A DNA stretch of 64,000 nucleotides from a bacterium (GTDB taxonomy: Bacteria; Actinomycetota; Acidimicrobiia; Acidimicrobiales; Bin134). The stretch covers positions 34,046-98,045 of the forward strand of contig JAPPAP010000029.1 of the NCBI GenBank assembly GCA_026705465.1. The letters are read 5' to 3'. The position numbers and the translations under genes are program-made. Below the pieces are notes generated by a model. The model was not told the DNA's origin and did no database searches. It saw only the letters and a list, made by a program, of their open reading frames with translations. Every line of letters starts with the position of its first letter. Within the stretch, counting starts at the first letter, position 1. This document shows positions 33,984 to 44,778 of this stretch, in pieces.

Positions 33984-34916
33984 TCAAGAGGCTTGGAGGA
34001 ACAACTCGAATCGTTCTGCCAAGAGTTCGCGATCAGGCTGAGCAGTCCGCCGGTGAGGGATTTGCAAACTGGCGTCGTGCAGACTTTGGATGGCGTAACG
34101 CAGCGTCGGTCCGTCGGTCTCATCACGCACGTCTGACCGGATCTTGACTCGGTAATCAGGGCTTATGCCCAACAGGTTGTTGTCGTAGGCAGCATGGTGG
34201 AGCTTGCACATGGATATGCCGTTGGGAACAACCGCCTCGCCACCGTCGGCGTCCGGCTTGATGTGCGCGGCATCCAGCAACTCGGGATGACGCAGCCTGC
34301 ACACGCCGCACTGCGAACGGTACGCCGCAAGCACCCGCGCCCGGAAAAGCGGCTGATGGAGCCGGGCCTTAGTCACACGATGGGCATGCTCAGTTGACAA
34401 TGACGGGTCTTCGGTTCTCGTCCGCTGCCACTCATTTCGCTGGTGCTCATCGAGAGCTATCACGAACTGATGCAAACCAGGCTCCTCATCCAGTACATAT
34501 ACGGGAAATACCGGCAAGTACACACCAGGGGCGACGCCTTGGAACCAGATCAGCGGCAGCTGATGTTCGCATGCGGCCCGTAAGGCCCGGTTGGTATAGC
34601 GCTGCGGGTCGGTCCCTTCCCACTTGTAGCGCATGTAGCCGTCAGGGCCGGGATGGTCGTCATAGGGTTGATGAGCCGGAGATTTCGCGTACGTCGTTGT
34701 GATCGAGAGCGCAGCATCCAACTTCTTTGGTTTGTGAATGCCCTGTTGCACCCAAAGAGGGAACCTCTGACCACGGAATGTGAAACCACTCTTCAGGTCG
34801 TCCCAATGGACCAGACCGCCAGATTGGGCAATGAGATTGCGAAGATATGCGAACGCCGAGAGCCTGAGTTCCATGTCTAGCGCAGCATCAACAGCCACCA
34901 GATCAAGGTACTGCAA
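33984..34916 (-). CDS. HNH endonuclease (restriction-endonuclease-like)
   Basis: The 310 aa end in an HNH nuclease domain, CGVCRLRHPELLDAAHIKP (about residue 214 onward), then GGEAVVPNGISMCKLHHAAYDNNLLGI. This shows Cys pairs for Zn and the catalytic His followed by Asn and His. The N-terminal 180 residues are an uncharacterised substrate or DNA-recognition part with a KSGFTFRGQRFPLW motif. Stand-alone proteins of this layout are annotated as putative type IV or orphan restriction endonucleases. The longest frame starts at TTG 34916; ATG 34874 is an alternative. The DNA looks less GC-rich than its surroundings and lies between direct repeats, so horizontal gain is plausible. Confidence 0.78.
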   Translation of the reverse strand: MQYLDLVAVDAALDMELRLSAFAYLRNLIAQSGGLVHWDDLKSGFTFRGQRFPLWVQQGIHKPKKLDAALSITTTYAKSPAHQPYDDHPGPDGYMRYKWEGTDPQRYTNRALRAACEHQLPLIWFQGVAPGVYLPVFPVYVLDEEPGLHQFVIALDEHQRNEWQRTRTEDPSLSTEHAHRVTKARLHQPLFRARVLAAYRSQCGVCRLRHPELLDAAHIKPDADGGEAVVPNGISMCKLHHAAYDNNLLGISPDYRVKIRSDVRDETDGPTLRYAIQSLHDASLQIPHRRTAQPDRELLAERFELFLQAS

Positions 34917-34924
34917 CCGCGCCT

Positions 34925-35419
34925 CTATTGGTGGCGGCGGTCTTCGAAGTCTTCGGGGAGGTCGATGGGGGGGTCGGGGAGCTTGGTGATGTTTCGGGAG
35001 GCCAGCAGGGCCTCGAAGCCCTCGGGGTCGGCGGCCCAGGAGGCGGCGTCCCCCATCATCACCTCGAACAGCTCAACCCCGTCGGGGCCGGCGATCAAGG
35101 GGCCCAGCGCGGCGCCGTGGGGCAGCTCGATGTGGGTGCCGGCCGGGCAGTGGACGTCGCCGCACATGAGGTCGCCGCTCAGCACGTACATCACCTGCGG
35201 GGAGTGGTGGCCATGGCGGTGCACGATCATGCCCGGGTCCCAGCGGGCCCACATCGACAGGTACTGCTTGCCGTGGCTGCCGAAGGTAAACCACTTCTCC
35301 CACACCGACTTCTGCCCGTCGGGGTGCATCTGGGTGCGGACCTGCTGGACCTTCAGATCCTCGTCTTCGAGGTGGCGGAAAATGGGCTCCACGCCGGGAA
35401 CGTCATGGGGCGACACCAT
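34925..35419 (-). CDS. Cupin domain protein
   Basis: The 164 aa have one cupin barrel. Motif 1 is visible as IVHRHGHHSPQVMYVLSG, with three to four His and the later GD. Motif 2 is reduced (PAGTHIELPHGAALGPLIAG). Metal ligands would be the HxH cluster and the later His. The C-terminal tail from ALLASRNITK to FEDRRHQ is the part found again as a broken copy at 33753. The gene lies 45 bp after the amidohydrolase on the same strand. The enzyme or binding role is unknown. Confidence 0.78.
   Translation of the reverse strand: MVSPHDVPGVEPIFRHLEDEDLKVQQVRTQMHPDGQKSVWEKWFTFGSHGKQYLSMWARWDPGMIVHRHGHHSPQVMYVLSGDLMCGDVHCPAGTHIELPHGAALGPLIAGPDGVELFEVMMGDAASWAADPEGFEALLASRNITKLPDPPIDLPEDFEDRRHQ
34931..35017. 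repeat. Intact copy of the 87-bp direct repeat flanking the HNH gene
   Basis: This is the 3' end of the cupin gene. Its degenerate partner is 33753-33839, in the same orientation, about 1.18 kb away with the HNH gene between. Identity is about 87% by eye. No flanking integrase is present. Confidence 0.7.
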
Positions 35420-35464
35420 CGCTCAACTCACCCCGGCGCGGACTTTAAGGGGACAGGCCACGAC

Positions 35465-36679
35465 CTACCCCACCTCCGCCAGCGATTTGGGCACGTAGCT
35501 CGAGGGGTCGTACTCGTAGGTGGTGGCCTCGATGAACTCATCGGGCAGGTAGTCGTCGGGGAACCGGTATAAATCGAGGGAGTTGTCCCACAGGATCTTG
35601 CGCTTGGACTCGTCCGACACCTTGGGCAGGTCCAAAAACGCCTGTACCGCCAGCGGATACTTGGAGTCTGGATGAGGGTAGTCGCTCTCCCACACGATCT
35701 TGTCGTCACCCAGTTCCTCGATCACGTGGTATACGAGGTACTCGTCGGGCTCTACTGAGATGAAGCAGTTGTCCTGGAAGTACTCCTGGGGCGACTTGGT
35801 CAGCCCCGGCATCTCATAGTCGCCCGAAAGCTCCAAGTGCTCCTCCATGCGCCACAGCCACCATGGCAGCCAGGCGCAGTTGGCCTCCATGTAGGCCACC
35901 CGCAGCCGGGGAAACCGCTCGAAGACCCCGTTGCAGATCATCGACAGCATGGCCATCTGGGCCTCGTGCGGGTGGCAGACGGTATGCCATTCAGTGAAGG
36001 TCTCGAACCGGTCGGCACCGGCCGACGACCCGTTGTGGCCCATGAAGTCGTGGGTAGCGAAGGCGCAGTCCAAGTCTTGGAGCAGCTCGTACATGGGGTC
36101 GTAGTAGGGATCGCCCAGCATCCGGCGGTTGAACAGGTTGGGCCGGGCGAAAAAGCACCGGGTACCTAGGTGGTCGTAGGCGTACTGGATCTCCTCCACC
36201 GCCCGGCTGACATCGTTGAGCACCACCGGACCCGAAGTGATGACCCTTCCGCCCGAGGTCTCCCGCATCTCCTGGCCCCAGCGGTTGTAGGCCCGGCACA
36301 TGGCGGCCTGGAGTTCGGGGTCGATGCCGTCGGTCCACAGGTCGTAGCCGGGGCCGTAGATCACCATGAAGTCCATGCCATCGAGCGGCATAGCCGCCGC
36401 CACCGCGTCGCCGGGAAAGCCGTTGTCCACCACCGCCTGGCCGTATTTCTCCCGCATGTTGTCAAAGGTCCAGTTCACCGCCTCCATGAAGTCGCCATAG
36501 ATGGTGACCCGGCTCTGGGTGTAGCGACCGTCCACGGTGGCAGGCCGGAATGCCTCCCGGCCCGGGACCTCCTTCCAGCCCACCCGGTGTTGGTACTTCT
36601 GGTCCAAGAACCGCTCCCACAGGTTCTTGGGCTCGTTCACGTGCCCGTCGGCGTCAAAGACCTTGTACCCGTGCCGCAT
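35465..36679 (-). CDS. Amidohydrolase family protein (amidohydrolase 2)
   Basis: The 404 aa begin with YKVFDADGHVNEPKNLWERF, the DxHxxE variant of the metal site. Other family blocks are LDCAFATHDFMGHNG with a conserved His, FPRLRVAYMEANCAWLPWWLWRMEEHL, and the C-terminal IVWESDYPHPDSKYPLAV with the metal Asp. ATG 36679 is preceded by AAGGAC. A cupin gene follows in the same direction. This is the closest match in the window to actinobacterial amidohydrolases seen in steroid or ring-degradation neighbourhoods, but that link is suggestive only. Confidence 0.82.
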   Translation of the reverse strand: MRHGYKVFDADGHVNEPKNLWERFLDQKYQHRVGWKEVPGREAFRPATVDGRYTQSRVTIYGDFMEAVNWTFDNMREKYGQAVVDNGFPGDAVAAAMPLDGMDFMVIYGPGYDLWTDGIDPELQAAMCRAYNRWGQEMRETSGGRVITSGPVVLNDVSRAVEEIQYAYDHLGTRCFFARPNLFNRRMLGDPYYDPMYELLQDLDCAFATHDFMGHNGSSAGADRFETFTEWHTVCHPHEAQMAMLSMICNGVFERFPRLRVAYMEANCAWLPWWLWRMEEHLELSGDYEMPGLTKSPQEYFQDNCFISVEPDEYLVYHVIEELGDDKIVWESDYPHPDSKYPLAVQAFLDLPKVSDESKRKILWDNSLDLYRFPDDYLPDEFIEATTYEYDPSSYVPKSLAEVG

Positions 36680-36728
36680 GCCTGGCTGTCCTTCCGTTGC
36701 TGCCGCTTACTAGTTGGTCCGCCAAGAG

Positions 36729-36764
36729 TAGTGGTCCGTCTGTGAGTTGGCAGACGGACCACTA
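36729..36764 (-). terminator. Perfect 14-bp stem hairpin after the J-domain gene
   Basis: TAGTGGTCCGTCTG and CAGACGGACCACTA pair completely around an 8-nt loop. The structure begins 2 bp past the stop codon of the J-domain gene and lies before the amidohydrolase start. It has no T-tract, so it may act as a terminator or as an mRNA end stabiliser. Confidence 0.65.
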
Positions 36765-36766
36765 AG

Positions 36767-37423
36767 TCAACCGGACGGGGGGTGGTAGCAGACGGCTTCC
36801 TGGGCCGACCGCACCCAGTGGAGTTCGGTGTCTGGAGGGCAAGGAGCGCCGAGGGGCACCCAGCGCACCAGCTTGCCATCGTGGGGGTGGTCGCAGGCCA
36901 CGGAAGTGAGGGTGGTGGCGCCGATGAGGAAGCAATCCCCAGGCTCGGGGCGTGCCTGCGAGACCGGCGCCAATGTCGTGGGCGGACTGTCCGGATCCGA
37001 GTCGTCGATGGTCGACGTGGCCAAAAGGATCACCACAACCGCCACCGCGGCCAACACGACCGCGGCCAGGCTGATCCACCGCCAGCGAATGCTGACCAAC
37101 TCAAGGGGGGGAACTGGCGGAGCGGGCGGAGTAGGCGGGGTTTGGGCGGGACGGGGGCTGCCGGTCGGACGGGTTGCACCGGCGGGGCGAGCGCTGCTGG
37201 ATTGGCTGGGTGCGCTGCGGGCCAAACTCCGGTCATAGGCCGCCCGCGACCGGAGATCACTAAGAACCTTCCAGGCCTCGTTGACCGCTCGCATTCTCTC
37301 GGAGTCCCCGGACGGGCGGTCGGGGTGCCAGCGCCGGGCTTGGCGGAGATAGGCCCGGCGAATGGCCTCGGGCTTGGCCCCAGGAGATACACCCAGAACG
37401 TCGTAGTGCGACTCTCTCGGCAT
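36767..37423 (-). CDS. J-domain protein with membrane helix and septum-formation-like C-terminal domain
   Basis: The 218 aa comprise four parts. A J domain (about residues 4-70: HYDVLGVSPGAKPEAIRRAYL, then WHPDRPSG with the HPD motif) is followed by a Pro/Ser-rich linker (about 70-110). One membrane helix comes next (about 118-138, ISLAAVVLAAVAVVVILLA). The outer part holds GDCFLIGATTLTSVACDHPHDGKLVRW. The GDC...V.CDxPHD pattern resembles the Septum_form domain of actinobacterial membrane proteins. ATG 37423 has AAGGGGG close by; the longer frame starts at TTG 37438. The J domain would recruit Hsp70 on the inner side. The partner and role are unknown. Confidence 0.78.
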   Translation of the reverse strand: MPRESHYDVLGVSPGAKPEAIRRAYLRQARRWHPDRPSGDSERMRAVNEAWKVLSDLRSRAAYDRSLARSAPSQSSSARPAGATRPTGSPRPAQTPPTPPAPPVPPLELVSIRWRWISLAAVVLAAVAVVVILLATSTIDDSDPDSPPTTLAPVSQARPEPGDCFLIGATTLTSVACDHPHDGKLVRWVPLGAPCPPDTELHWVRSAQEAVCYHPPSG

Positions 37424-37434
37424 AGCCCCCTTAG

Positions 37435-38244
37435 TCAATCATCCAGAACGCTGAGAGAGCTGTAGGGGAACTTGGCCCCCACACCTCCATCCACCAGCAG
37501 GGTCCGGCCGCTCACATAGCTGGCCAGCGGCGACGACAAGAACAGCGCGGCTCCTGCGATGTCGGCGGGCAGGCCCATGCGACCGACCGGCGCGTTGCCG
37601 CTGGAGTGGGCCTTCTGGGCGTCAGACAGCATGTCCATGATCCGGGGGGTGGCGATGGCGCCCGGCGCCACCGCGTTGGCGCGAACCCCGTGGGGCCCCA
37701 TCTCCACTGCCATCGACTTCACCCACGCCATGAGCCCGGCCTTGGCCGCTCCGTAGGCAGCGTGGTTGGGAGCGCCGTCCATGCCCGAGGCTGAGGCGAT
37801 GAACACCATCGACCCCTCCCCGTGGGCCACCATGTGGCTGCCGAACACCTGCCCCAGCAGATAGGCGTGGCGCAGGTTGATGGCCATCTGGCGGTCCCAC
37901 ATCCCGTCGTCCATGTCCACGATGAAGCCCCACTCGGCCATGCCGATGATGTCCACCAGCCCGTACACCTGGCCCAGCGCGGCCACTGAGTGCTCCAACA
38001 GACGCTCTACGTCGGCCCGCACGGTGGCGTCGCCCGACCACGCCACGCCGCCCACCTCCTCGGCGACCTCCGCGGCCCGATCACCGTCGATGTCCACGCA
38101 CACCACTCTGGCCCCGCACTGCGTCAGTGCATGGCTGGTCTGGCGACCCATCCCCTGGCCGGCCCCGACCACCACGAAACCCTTGCCGTCGAGGCGCAGC
38201 AATTCGGGATAGCGGGGAACCGGGGAGTTGTCAGAGCTAACCAT
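37435..38244 (-). CDS. SDR family oxidoreductase
   Basis: The 269 aa are SDR-like: VVVGAGQGMGRQTSHAL (the nucleotide motif, GxGxGxG type), DIDGDRAAEVAEE, ASASGMDGAPNHAAYGAAKAGL with the catalytic Ser and Tyr-xxx-Lys, and an end at YVSGRTLLVDGGVGAKFP. The NNAG-type motif is changed to IIGMAEW. A TAGCTT box 6 nt before the ATG suggests leaderless expression. The J-domain gene overlaps its end. Substrate unknown. Confidence 0.82.
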   Translation of the reverse strand: MVSSDNSPVPRYPELLRLDGKGFVVVGAGQGMGRQTSHALTQCGARVVCVDIDGDRAAEVAEEVGGVAWSGDATVRADVERLLEHSVAALGQVYGLVDIIGMAEWGFIVDMDDGMWDRQMAINLRHAYLLGQVFGSHMVAHGEGSMVFIASASGMDGAPNHAAYGAAKAGLMAWVKSMAVEMGPHGVRANAVAPGAIATPRIMDMLSDAQKAHSSGNAPVGRMGLPADIAGAALFLSSPLASYVSGRTLLVDGGVGAKFPYSSLSVLDD

Positions 38245-38250
38245 GCCCTG

Positions 38251-38256
38251 AAGCTA
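38251..38256 (-). promoter_or_regulatory. Candidate -10 box of the SDR gene (leaderless)
   Basis: On the minus strand TAGCTT is followed by 6 nt and the ATG at 38244. No Shine-Dalgarno sequence is visible. Confidence 0.38.
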
Positions 38257-38278
38257 TCCCGCTGTCGTCTCTGGCTTG

Positions 38279-39921
<1,643 letters not shown>

Positions 39922-40013
39922 TCAGGGATTCCCGAGCCCATCATCTGTTATTGATGTGGCTGGAGTTAAAAAAATAGACGATATAGCCCGGTTTGACTAG
40001 GGATTGCTGCAAA

Positions 40014-41336
40014 TTACAAAGAAGAAATTTCACGGGCGCGAATTTGCTCGCCCACTGCGTTGGCGAACGTTCGAAGCTCAGATTCGGCGTCCAAACCAGC
40101 GGCTTGGGCGGCCAAAACGGCGTCGTAGAGGCGACCCGCCACCGTGGCGGTGTCGACATCGGGCACTACCCCCACCGAGCGGGCCTTGTGGATCACCTTG
40201 TCGGCAAACAGCAGTGCGGGCAGCCCTGGCGGGATGCCGTCCATCACCGATGACCGCCCCTTCTGATCCCGCTTGATGGCCTCCCAGTTCACTAGCACCT
40301 CATCGGCGTCATCCACCTCGACCAGGTCGGAGTCCGCAGTGCCGAACACATGGGGATGGCGAGACTTGAGCTTGTCGTGGATCCCCTGAGCTACGTCGGC
40401 CAGTGTGAATTGACCGGCCTCCGCGGCCAGCACCGAGTGGAACACGATCTGATAGAGCAGATCGCCCAACTCCTCTTCCAGCTCCTCGTAGCCCGACAAC
40501 GTGTCGGGGTCTACCGCGTCCAGTGCCTCCAGCACCTCGTAGGTCTCCTCCAGCAGGTGGCCCCGCAGCGACTGGTGGGTCTGCTCCCGGTCCCAGGGGC
40601 AGCGGCGGCGCAGCACAGCGGCCAGTTCGGCGAATTGGGCCACCTCCCCGGCGATGGGCGCGCCCAATTCGGCCACATACAGCGACGTGAGATGGTCGGG
40701 GTCCACTGCGTGGTCCAGATCAGCCCATGGCACCTCGAAGACCCGCTCGTCAGGCAAACCCAGGCGCTGCAACACCACCACCGGCCGGTGGGCTTCGGCA
40801 GCAGCCGAGCGATCGAGGGATTCCAAGGCCACCAGCTTGATGTCGCTCAGCACATGGGCGGCGTCGCATTGGGCCACCAGCAGCGGCCCCCGCTCTCCGG
40901 CGGCGTCCACCGCGAAGCGGCGCCCGTCCACCAGCCGCACTCCAGCGGCCAGGGGATCGACACCGAGCCGGTCCCACACCAAGTCGGCAAACGACAGGCC
41001 GGCCAGCACCTCCAGCTCCACACCGGATTCAGCCCGCAGCAACTCCACGGTGCGCTCGGCAACCAGGGGGGAGCCGGGCACGGCATAGAGCACATCTTGG
41101 TGGCCGTGTTCAGCCTCCTCGGCCAGCCGGGCCACGATGGCTCGATACACCTCCTCGAATGACGAAGCCTGCTCATAGAGGTCGTCGAACGACTCGGCCG
41201 GTTCCACCGCCGCGGCCGCGGGATGGCGCCGGGTGCGGACGAAGCGGCGGCCGGTCTTGCTGATGGCGTCCAGCACTGCGCCGGTAATGAGCTCGGGTCC
41301 AGCCGGGCCAAGACCGGCAACGATCACCTTGGCCAT
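40014..41336 (-). CDS. mazG: MazG-family nucleotide pyrophosphohydrolase with N-terminal tetrapyrrole-methylase-like domain (YabN-like)
   Basis: The 440 aa join an N-terminal SAM-methylase-like domain (about residues 1-200: VIVAGLGPAGPELIT, VLYAVPGSPLVAERTVELL) with a C-terminal MazG domain. The MazG part shows LRRRCPWDREQTHQSL, the EExxE metal site LEEELGDLLYQIVFHSVLA, then KLKSRHPHVFG and VNWEAIKRDQKGR. MazG hydrolyses non-canonical NTPs. The same fusion is known as YabN in Bacillus subtilis, and the role of its N-terminal half is unclear. It directly follows mfd, as in many actinobacteria. Confidence 0.9.
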   Translation of the reverse strand: MAKVIVAGLGPAGPELITGAVLDAISKTGRRFVRTRRHPAAAAVEPAESFDDLYEQASSFEEVYRAIVARLAEEAEHGHQDVLYAVPGSPLVAERTVELLRAESGVELEVLAGLSFADLVWDRLGVDPLAAGVRLVDGRRFAVDAAGERGPLLVAQCDAAHVLSDIKLVALESLDRSAAAEAHRPVVVLQRLGLPDERVFEVPWADLDHAVDPDHLTSLYVAELGAPIAGEVAQFAELAAVLRRRCPWDREQTHQSLRGHLLEETYEVLEALDAVDPDTLSGYEELEEELGDLLYQIVFHSVLAAEAGQFTLADVAQGIHDKLKSRHPHVFGTADSDLVEVDDADEVLVNWEAIKRDQKGRSSVMDGIPPGLPALLFADKVIHKARSVGVVPDVDTATVAGRLYDAVLAAQAAGLDAESELRTFANAVGEQIRAREISSL

Positions 41337-41349
41337 GCTGCCTTACCTA

Positions 41350-44300
41350 TCACGATGCTGCGGCCTCGGCCGGCTCGTCATCGGGAATCAGATCCCGCAA
41401 GGTGGCGATGAGGGTGTCCACGGCCGCAGAAGCCGAATCCAGGGGAAGTTTCAGCAGCCCAGGGGCCTCCAAATATTCCGCCTGCGGATAGAGCCGCTCC
41501 AAGCGGACCCGGCGGCTGGGCCGGAGCCTCACCGGGCTGACCCGGGCCAGCCACTTGGGACCGCCGAAGCCGGGACCCTTGGCCACCGCTACCTCCCGAA
41601 CGCCGGTGCGCAAGCACTCGCATCGGAGCCGGGCCGCCCCCAGCAGCACTTGGGCCACCTCGGGGATCGGTCCGTAGCGATCGATCCACTCAGCGGCCAC
41701 GTCATCCACCTGTTCAAGAGCCACGCAGGCGGCTACTCGGCGATACGCCTCCAGGCGCAACTCTTCTTTTGGCATGTAGTCGGCGGGGATACTGGCTGCC
41801 TGGGGCAGGTCGATGCTGATCTCCATCGGTTCAGGCGGAGTCTCGCCCTTCAGCTCGGCCACAGCCTCAGTCACCATTTGGCAGTACAGGTCGTAGCCCA
41901 CCGCGGCGATGTGGCCCGACTGGCCGGTGCCCAGCATGTTGCCCGCGCCCCTGATCTCCAGGTCTCGCATGGCGATCTTGAACCCCGATCCCAACTCCGT
42001 GGCCTCGCCGATGGTCTTGAGCCGCTCGTAGGCCTCCTCGGTGAGCACCCGACCCTCGGGGGTGAACAGGTAGGCGTAGGCCCGAGTCCCGGCCCGACCT
42101 ACCCGACCCCGAAGCTGGTGGAGCTGCCCTAGGCCCAGCAAGTCAGCCCGGTCCACCACCAGGGTGTTCACGGTGGGCATGTCGATGCCCGACTCGATGA
42201 TGGTGGTACACACCAGCACGTCGTAGGCGTGCTCCCAGAAGTCGATCACTACCTGTTCCAAGGTGCCCTCGTCCATCTGCCCGTGGGCCACCGCGATGCG
42301 GGCCTCGGGCACCAACTCCCGCAGATCAGCGGCCACATGGTCGATGCTGGCCACCCGATTATGCACGAAGAACACCTGGCCTTCGCGCAGCAGCTCCCGG
42401 CGGATGGCCTCGGCCACCGGGCGCTCGTCGTAGGACCCCACATAGGTCAAGATGGGTTGGCGGTCGGCGGGCGGCGTGTGCAGCAGCGTGAGATCGCGGA
42501 TGCCGGTGAGGCTCATCTCCAGGGTTCGGGGGATGGGAGTGGCCGTAAGGGTGATCACATCGACATCAGCCTTGATCGACTTAATGGCCTCTTTGTGAGT
42601 GACTCCGAAGCGCTGTTCCTCGTCCACCACCAGGAGCCCCAGGTCCCGAAAGGACACGTCGTCAGACAGCAGCCGGTGAGTCCCGATCACCACGTCCACC
42701 GAGCCATCGGCCAATCCCGACACCACCTTGCGGGCCTGGCCTGGTGACAAGAACCGGCTCAGCACCTCCACTCGGATGGGATAGCCGACGAACCGCTCGC
42801 TGAACGTCTGATAGTGCTGCTGGGCCAACAGGGTAGTGGGCACCAGCACCGCGGCCTGCGATCCATCTTGGATGGCCTTGAACACCGCCCGTATGGCCAC
42901 TTCGGTCTTGCCGAAGCCCACATCGCCGCAGATCAGCCGGTCCATGGGCACGGGCTGTTCCATGTCAGCCTTGACCTCGACGATGGCCTTGTGCTGATCA
43001 GGGGTGAGCTGGTAGCCGAAGGCCGACTCCATCTCGGTCTGCCACGGCGTATCGGTGGAGAACCCCCGGCCGGGGGTGGTGATCCGACGCTGATACAACA
43101 CCACCAGCTCTTTGGCAATCTCGCTGACCGCCGAGCGCACCCCGCTCTTGGTCCGCTGCCAGTCGGCACCCCCCATTTTGCTGAGGGTGGGGGTCTCGCC
43201 CCCGGAGTATCGGCGCACGGCATCCACCTGGTCGGTGGGCACGTACAGTTTGTCGCCGCCTCGATACTCAACCAGCAGATAGTCGCGGGTGACCCCGGCG
43301 ATGGTCCGGGTCACCATGCCGCCGTAGCGGCCCACACCGTGGTGGCGGTGTACGACATGGTCGCCCGAGGCCAGGTCGTCCATCTCCTGGGCCAACGACG
43401 GTCGGGGGCGTCTGCGCCGGTGGGCCCGGCGGCGACCGGTGAGGTCGGCCTCGCTCAGCACGGCCAGACGGGAGTCGGGCAGCACAAACCCCCGCTGAAT
43501 GGGGGCAACCACCACCGGAAGGTCCACTCCGTACTCGCTCAGCACAGCGGCGGAACGGTTGGCCGACCCCTCTCCATCGGCCGCTACCCGCACCTGGTAT
43601 CCCTCGCCCAGCAGTCGGGCCGCTTGCTCCACCGGCGCCGACGGATCGCCAATAGCCGAAGCCCAGCCTCCCACCGCCACCACGGGGGTAGAAGGTCCAG
43701 CTGGCACCGCGGTCATAGTCCACACCGGCGACGAACAAGCGGCCAGAAGGCGGTCGTAGTCCACGTGCAGGCGGGGAAATTGCTCCCCGGTCGCGCCCCA
43801 GGTCTGGGCTAGGGCACCAGCCAGGTCGGCCTCCTCGGCGGCAATGTCAGCGGCTCGGTCCCGGAGCCTCCCCGGTTCCAGCAACACCACGAGGGCGTCG
43901 GGCCCGAGACGGTCGGTCATGATTTCGTCGGTGTCGATCAGCCACGGCAGCCACGACTCCATCCCGTCGAAAAACTGGCCCTCTGACAGGCGCTCCCACT
44001 GCTCACGACCCCAGGGGCGGGAAGCCACCAGCTTCTCGGCTGCGGCCCGAAGCTCCGGCACTGGGCGAACCTCTCGAGCGGGAAAGATCTCGGTTCGCTC
44101 TCGAGGTTCGGTAGAACGCTGATCGGCCACCGAGAATTCGGTCAGCCGATCCACCTCGTCTCCCCACAAATCGATGCGGATCGGGCTGTCGGCAGTGGAT
44201 GGGAACACATCCACGATGGAGCCCCGCACCGCGAACACCCCCCGGTGCTCTACCTGCACGTCCCGCCGGTAGCCTCGGGCGGCCAAGTCTGCGGCCAACT

Positions 44301-44778
44301 GACCCAAATCAACCCGGTCGCCCGACACCACCCTCACCGGCTCAGCATCTTCGGAGTCAACAACCAAACGCTGAAGCAGGGCCCGAACCGGGGCCACCAG
44401 CACTGACGGGTACCTCTGGGGGTCGCGGAGCTGCCAGATGATTTGGCAACGCTGGCCCATGGTCTCCACCCCGGGGCTGATCCGCTCGAACGGCAAGGTC
44501 TCCCACGCTGGGAACAAAGCAACACCGCCGTCGAGCATCGCCGACAGGTCGCCGGCCAAGCGCTCGGCGTCGGCAGTTGTGGGAGTGGCCACCACCACCG
44601 GGCGGCGGCCGTTTAACTCGGCGATGGCCGCCAGCACCGCGGCCTGGCCCGACTCGGCCACTGCCAACGAGGCGTTGCGTTTTCCGAGCACGTCGATCAC
44701 CGCTGGCTCCGAGGCCAATAGCCGTCCCAGGCCGGCCAACCCCGGCCTCACAGCAGCAACCGCAGTGGCGGCCATCAA
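41350..44778 (-). CDS. mfd: Transcription-repair coupling factor
   Basis: The 1142 aa have the full Mfd layout. The N-terminal UvrB-like module includes [23 protein letters not shown]. The RNA-polymerase interaction region includes [17 protein letters not shown] and [19 protein letters not shown]. The helicase motifs are [15 protein letters not shown] (Walker A), [12 protein letters not shown] (DEEQ box), [51 protein letters not shown], and the TRG motif region follows. The start is ATG 44778 or 44775; both overlap the pth stop. Mfd removes stalled RNA polymerase and recruits UvrA. Confidence 0.96.
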   Translation of the reverse strand: MMAATAVAAVRPGLAGLGRLLASEPAVIDVLGKRNASLAVAESGQAAVLAAIAELNGRRPVVVATPTTADAERLAGDLSAMLDGGVALFPAWETLPFERISPGVETMGQRCQIIWQLRDPQRYPSVLVAPVRALLQRLVVDSEDAEPVRVVSGDRVDLGQLAADLAARGYRRDVQVEHRGVFAVRGSIVDVFPSTADSPIRIDLWGDEVDRLTEFSVADQRSTEPRERTEIFPAREVRPVPELRAAAEKLVASRPWGREQWERLSEGQFFDGMESWLPWLIDTDEIMTDRLGPDALVVLLEPGRLRDRAADIAAEEADLAGALAQTWGATGEQFPRLHVDYDRLLAACSSPVWTMTAVPAGPSTPVVAVGGWASAIGDPSAPVEQAARLLGEGYQVRVAADGEGSANRSAAVLSEYGVDLPVVVAPIQRGFVLPDSRLAVLSEADLTGRRRAHRRRRPRPSLAQEMDDLASGDHVVHRHHGVGRYGGMVTRTIAGVTRDYLLVEYRGGDKLYVPTDQVDAVRRYSGGETPTLSKMGGADWQRTKSGVRSAVSEIAKELVVLYQRRITTPGRGFSTDTPWQTEMESAFGYQLTPDQHKAIVEVKADMEQPVPMDRLICGDVGFGKTEVAIRAVFKAIQDGSQAAVLVPTTLLAQQHYQTFSERFVGYPIRVEVLSRFLSPGQARKVVSGLADGSVDVVIGTHRLLSDDVSFRDLGLLVVDEEQRFGVTHKEAIKSIKADVDVITLTATPIPRTLEMSLTGIRDLTLLHTPPADRQPILTYVGSYDERPVAEAIRRELLREGQVFFVHNRVASIDHVAADLRELVPEARIAVAHGQMDEGTLEQVVIDFWEHAYDVLVCTTIIESGIDMPTVNTLVVDRADLLGLGQLHQLRGRVGRAGTRAYAYLFTPEGRVLTEEAYERLKTIGEATELGSGFKIAMRDLEIRGAGNMLGTGQSGHIAAVGYDLYCQMVTEAVAELKGETPPEPMEISIDLPQAASIPADYMPKEELRLEAYRRVAACVALEQVDDVAAEWIDRYGPIPEVAQVLLGAARLRCECLRTGVREVAVAKGPGFGGPKWLARVSPVRLRPSRRVRLERLYPQAEYLEAPGLLKLPLDSASAAVDTLIATLRDLIPDDEPAEAAAS

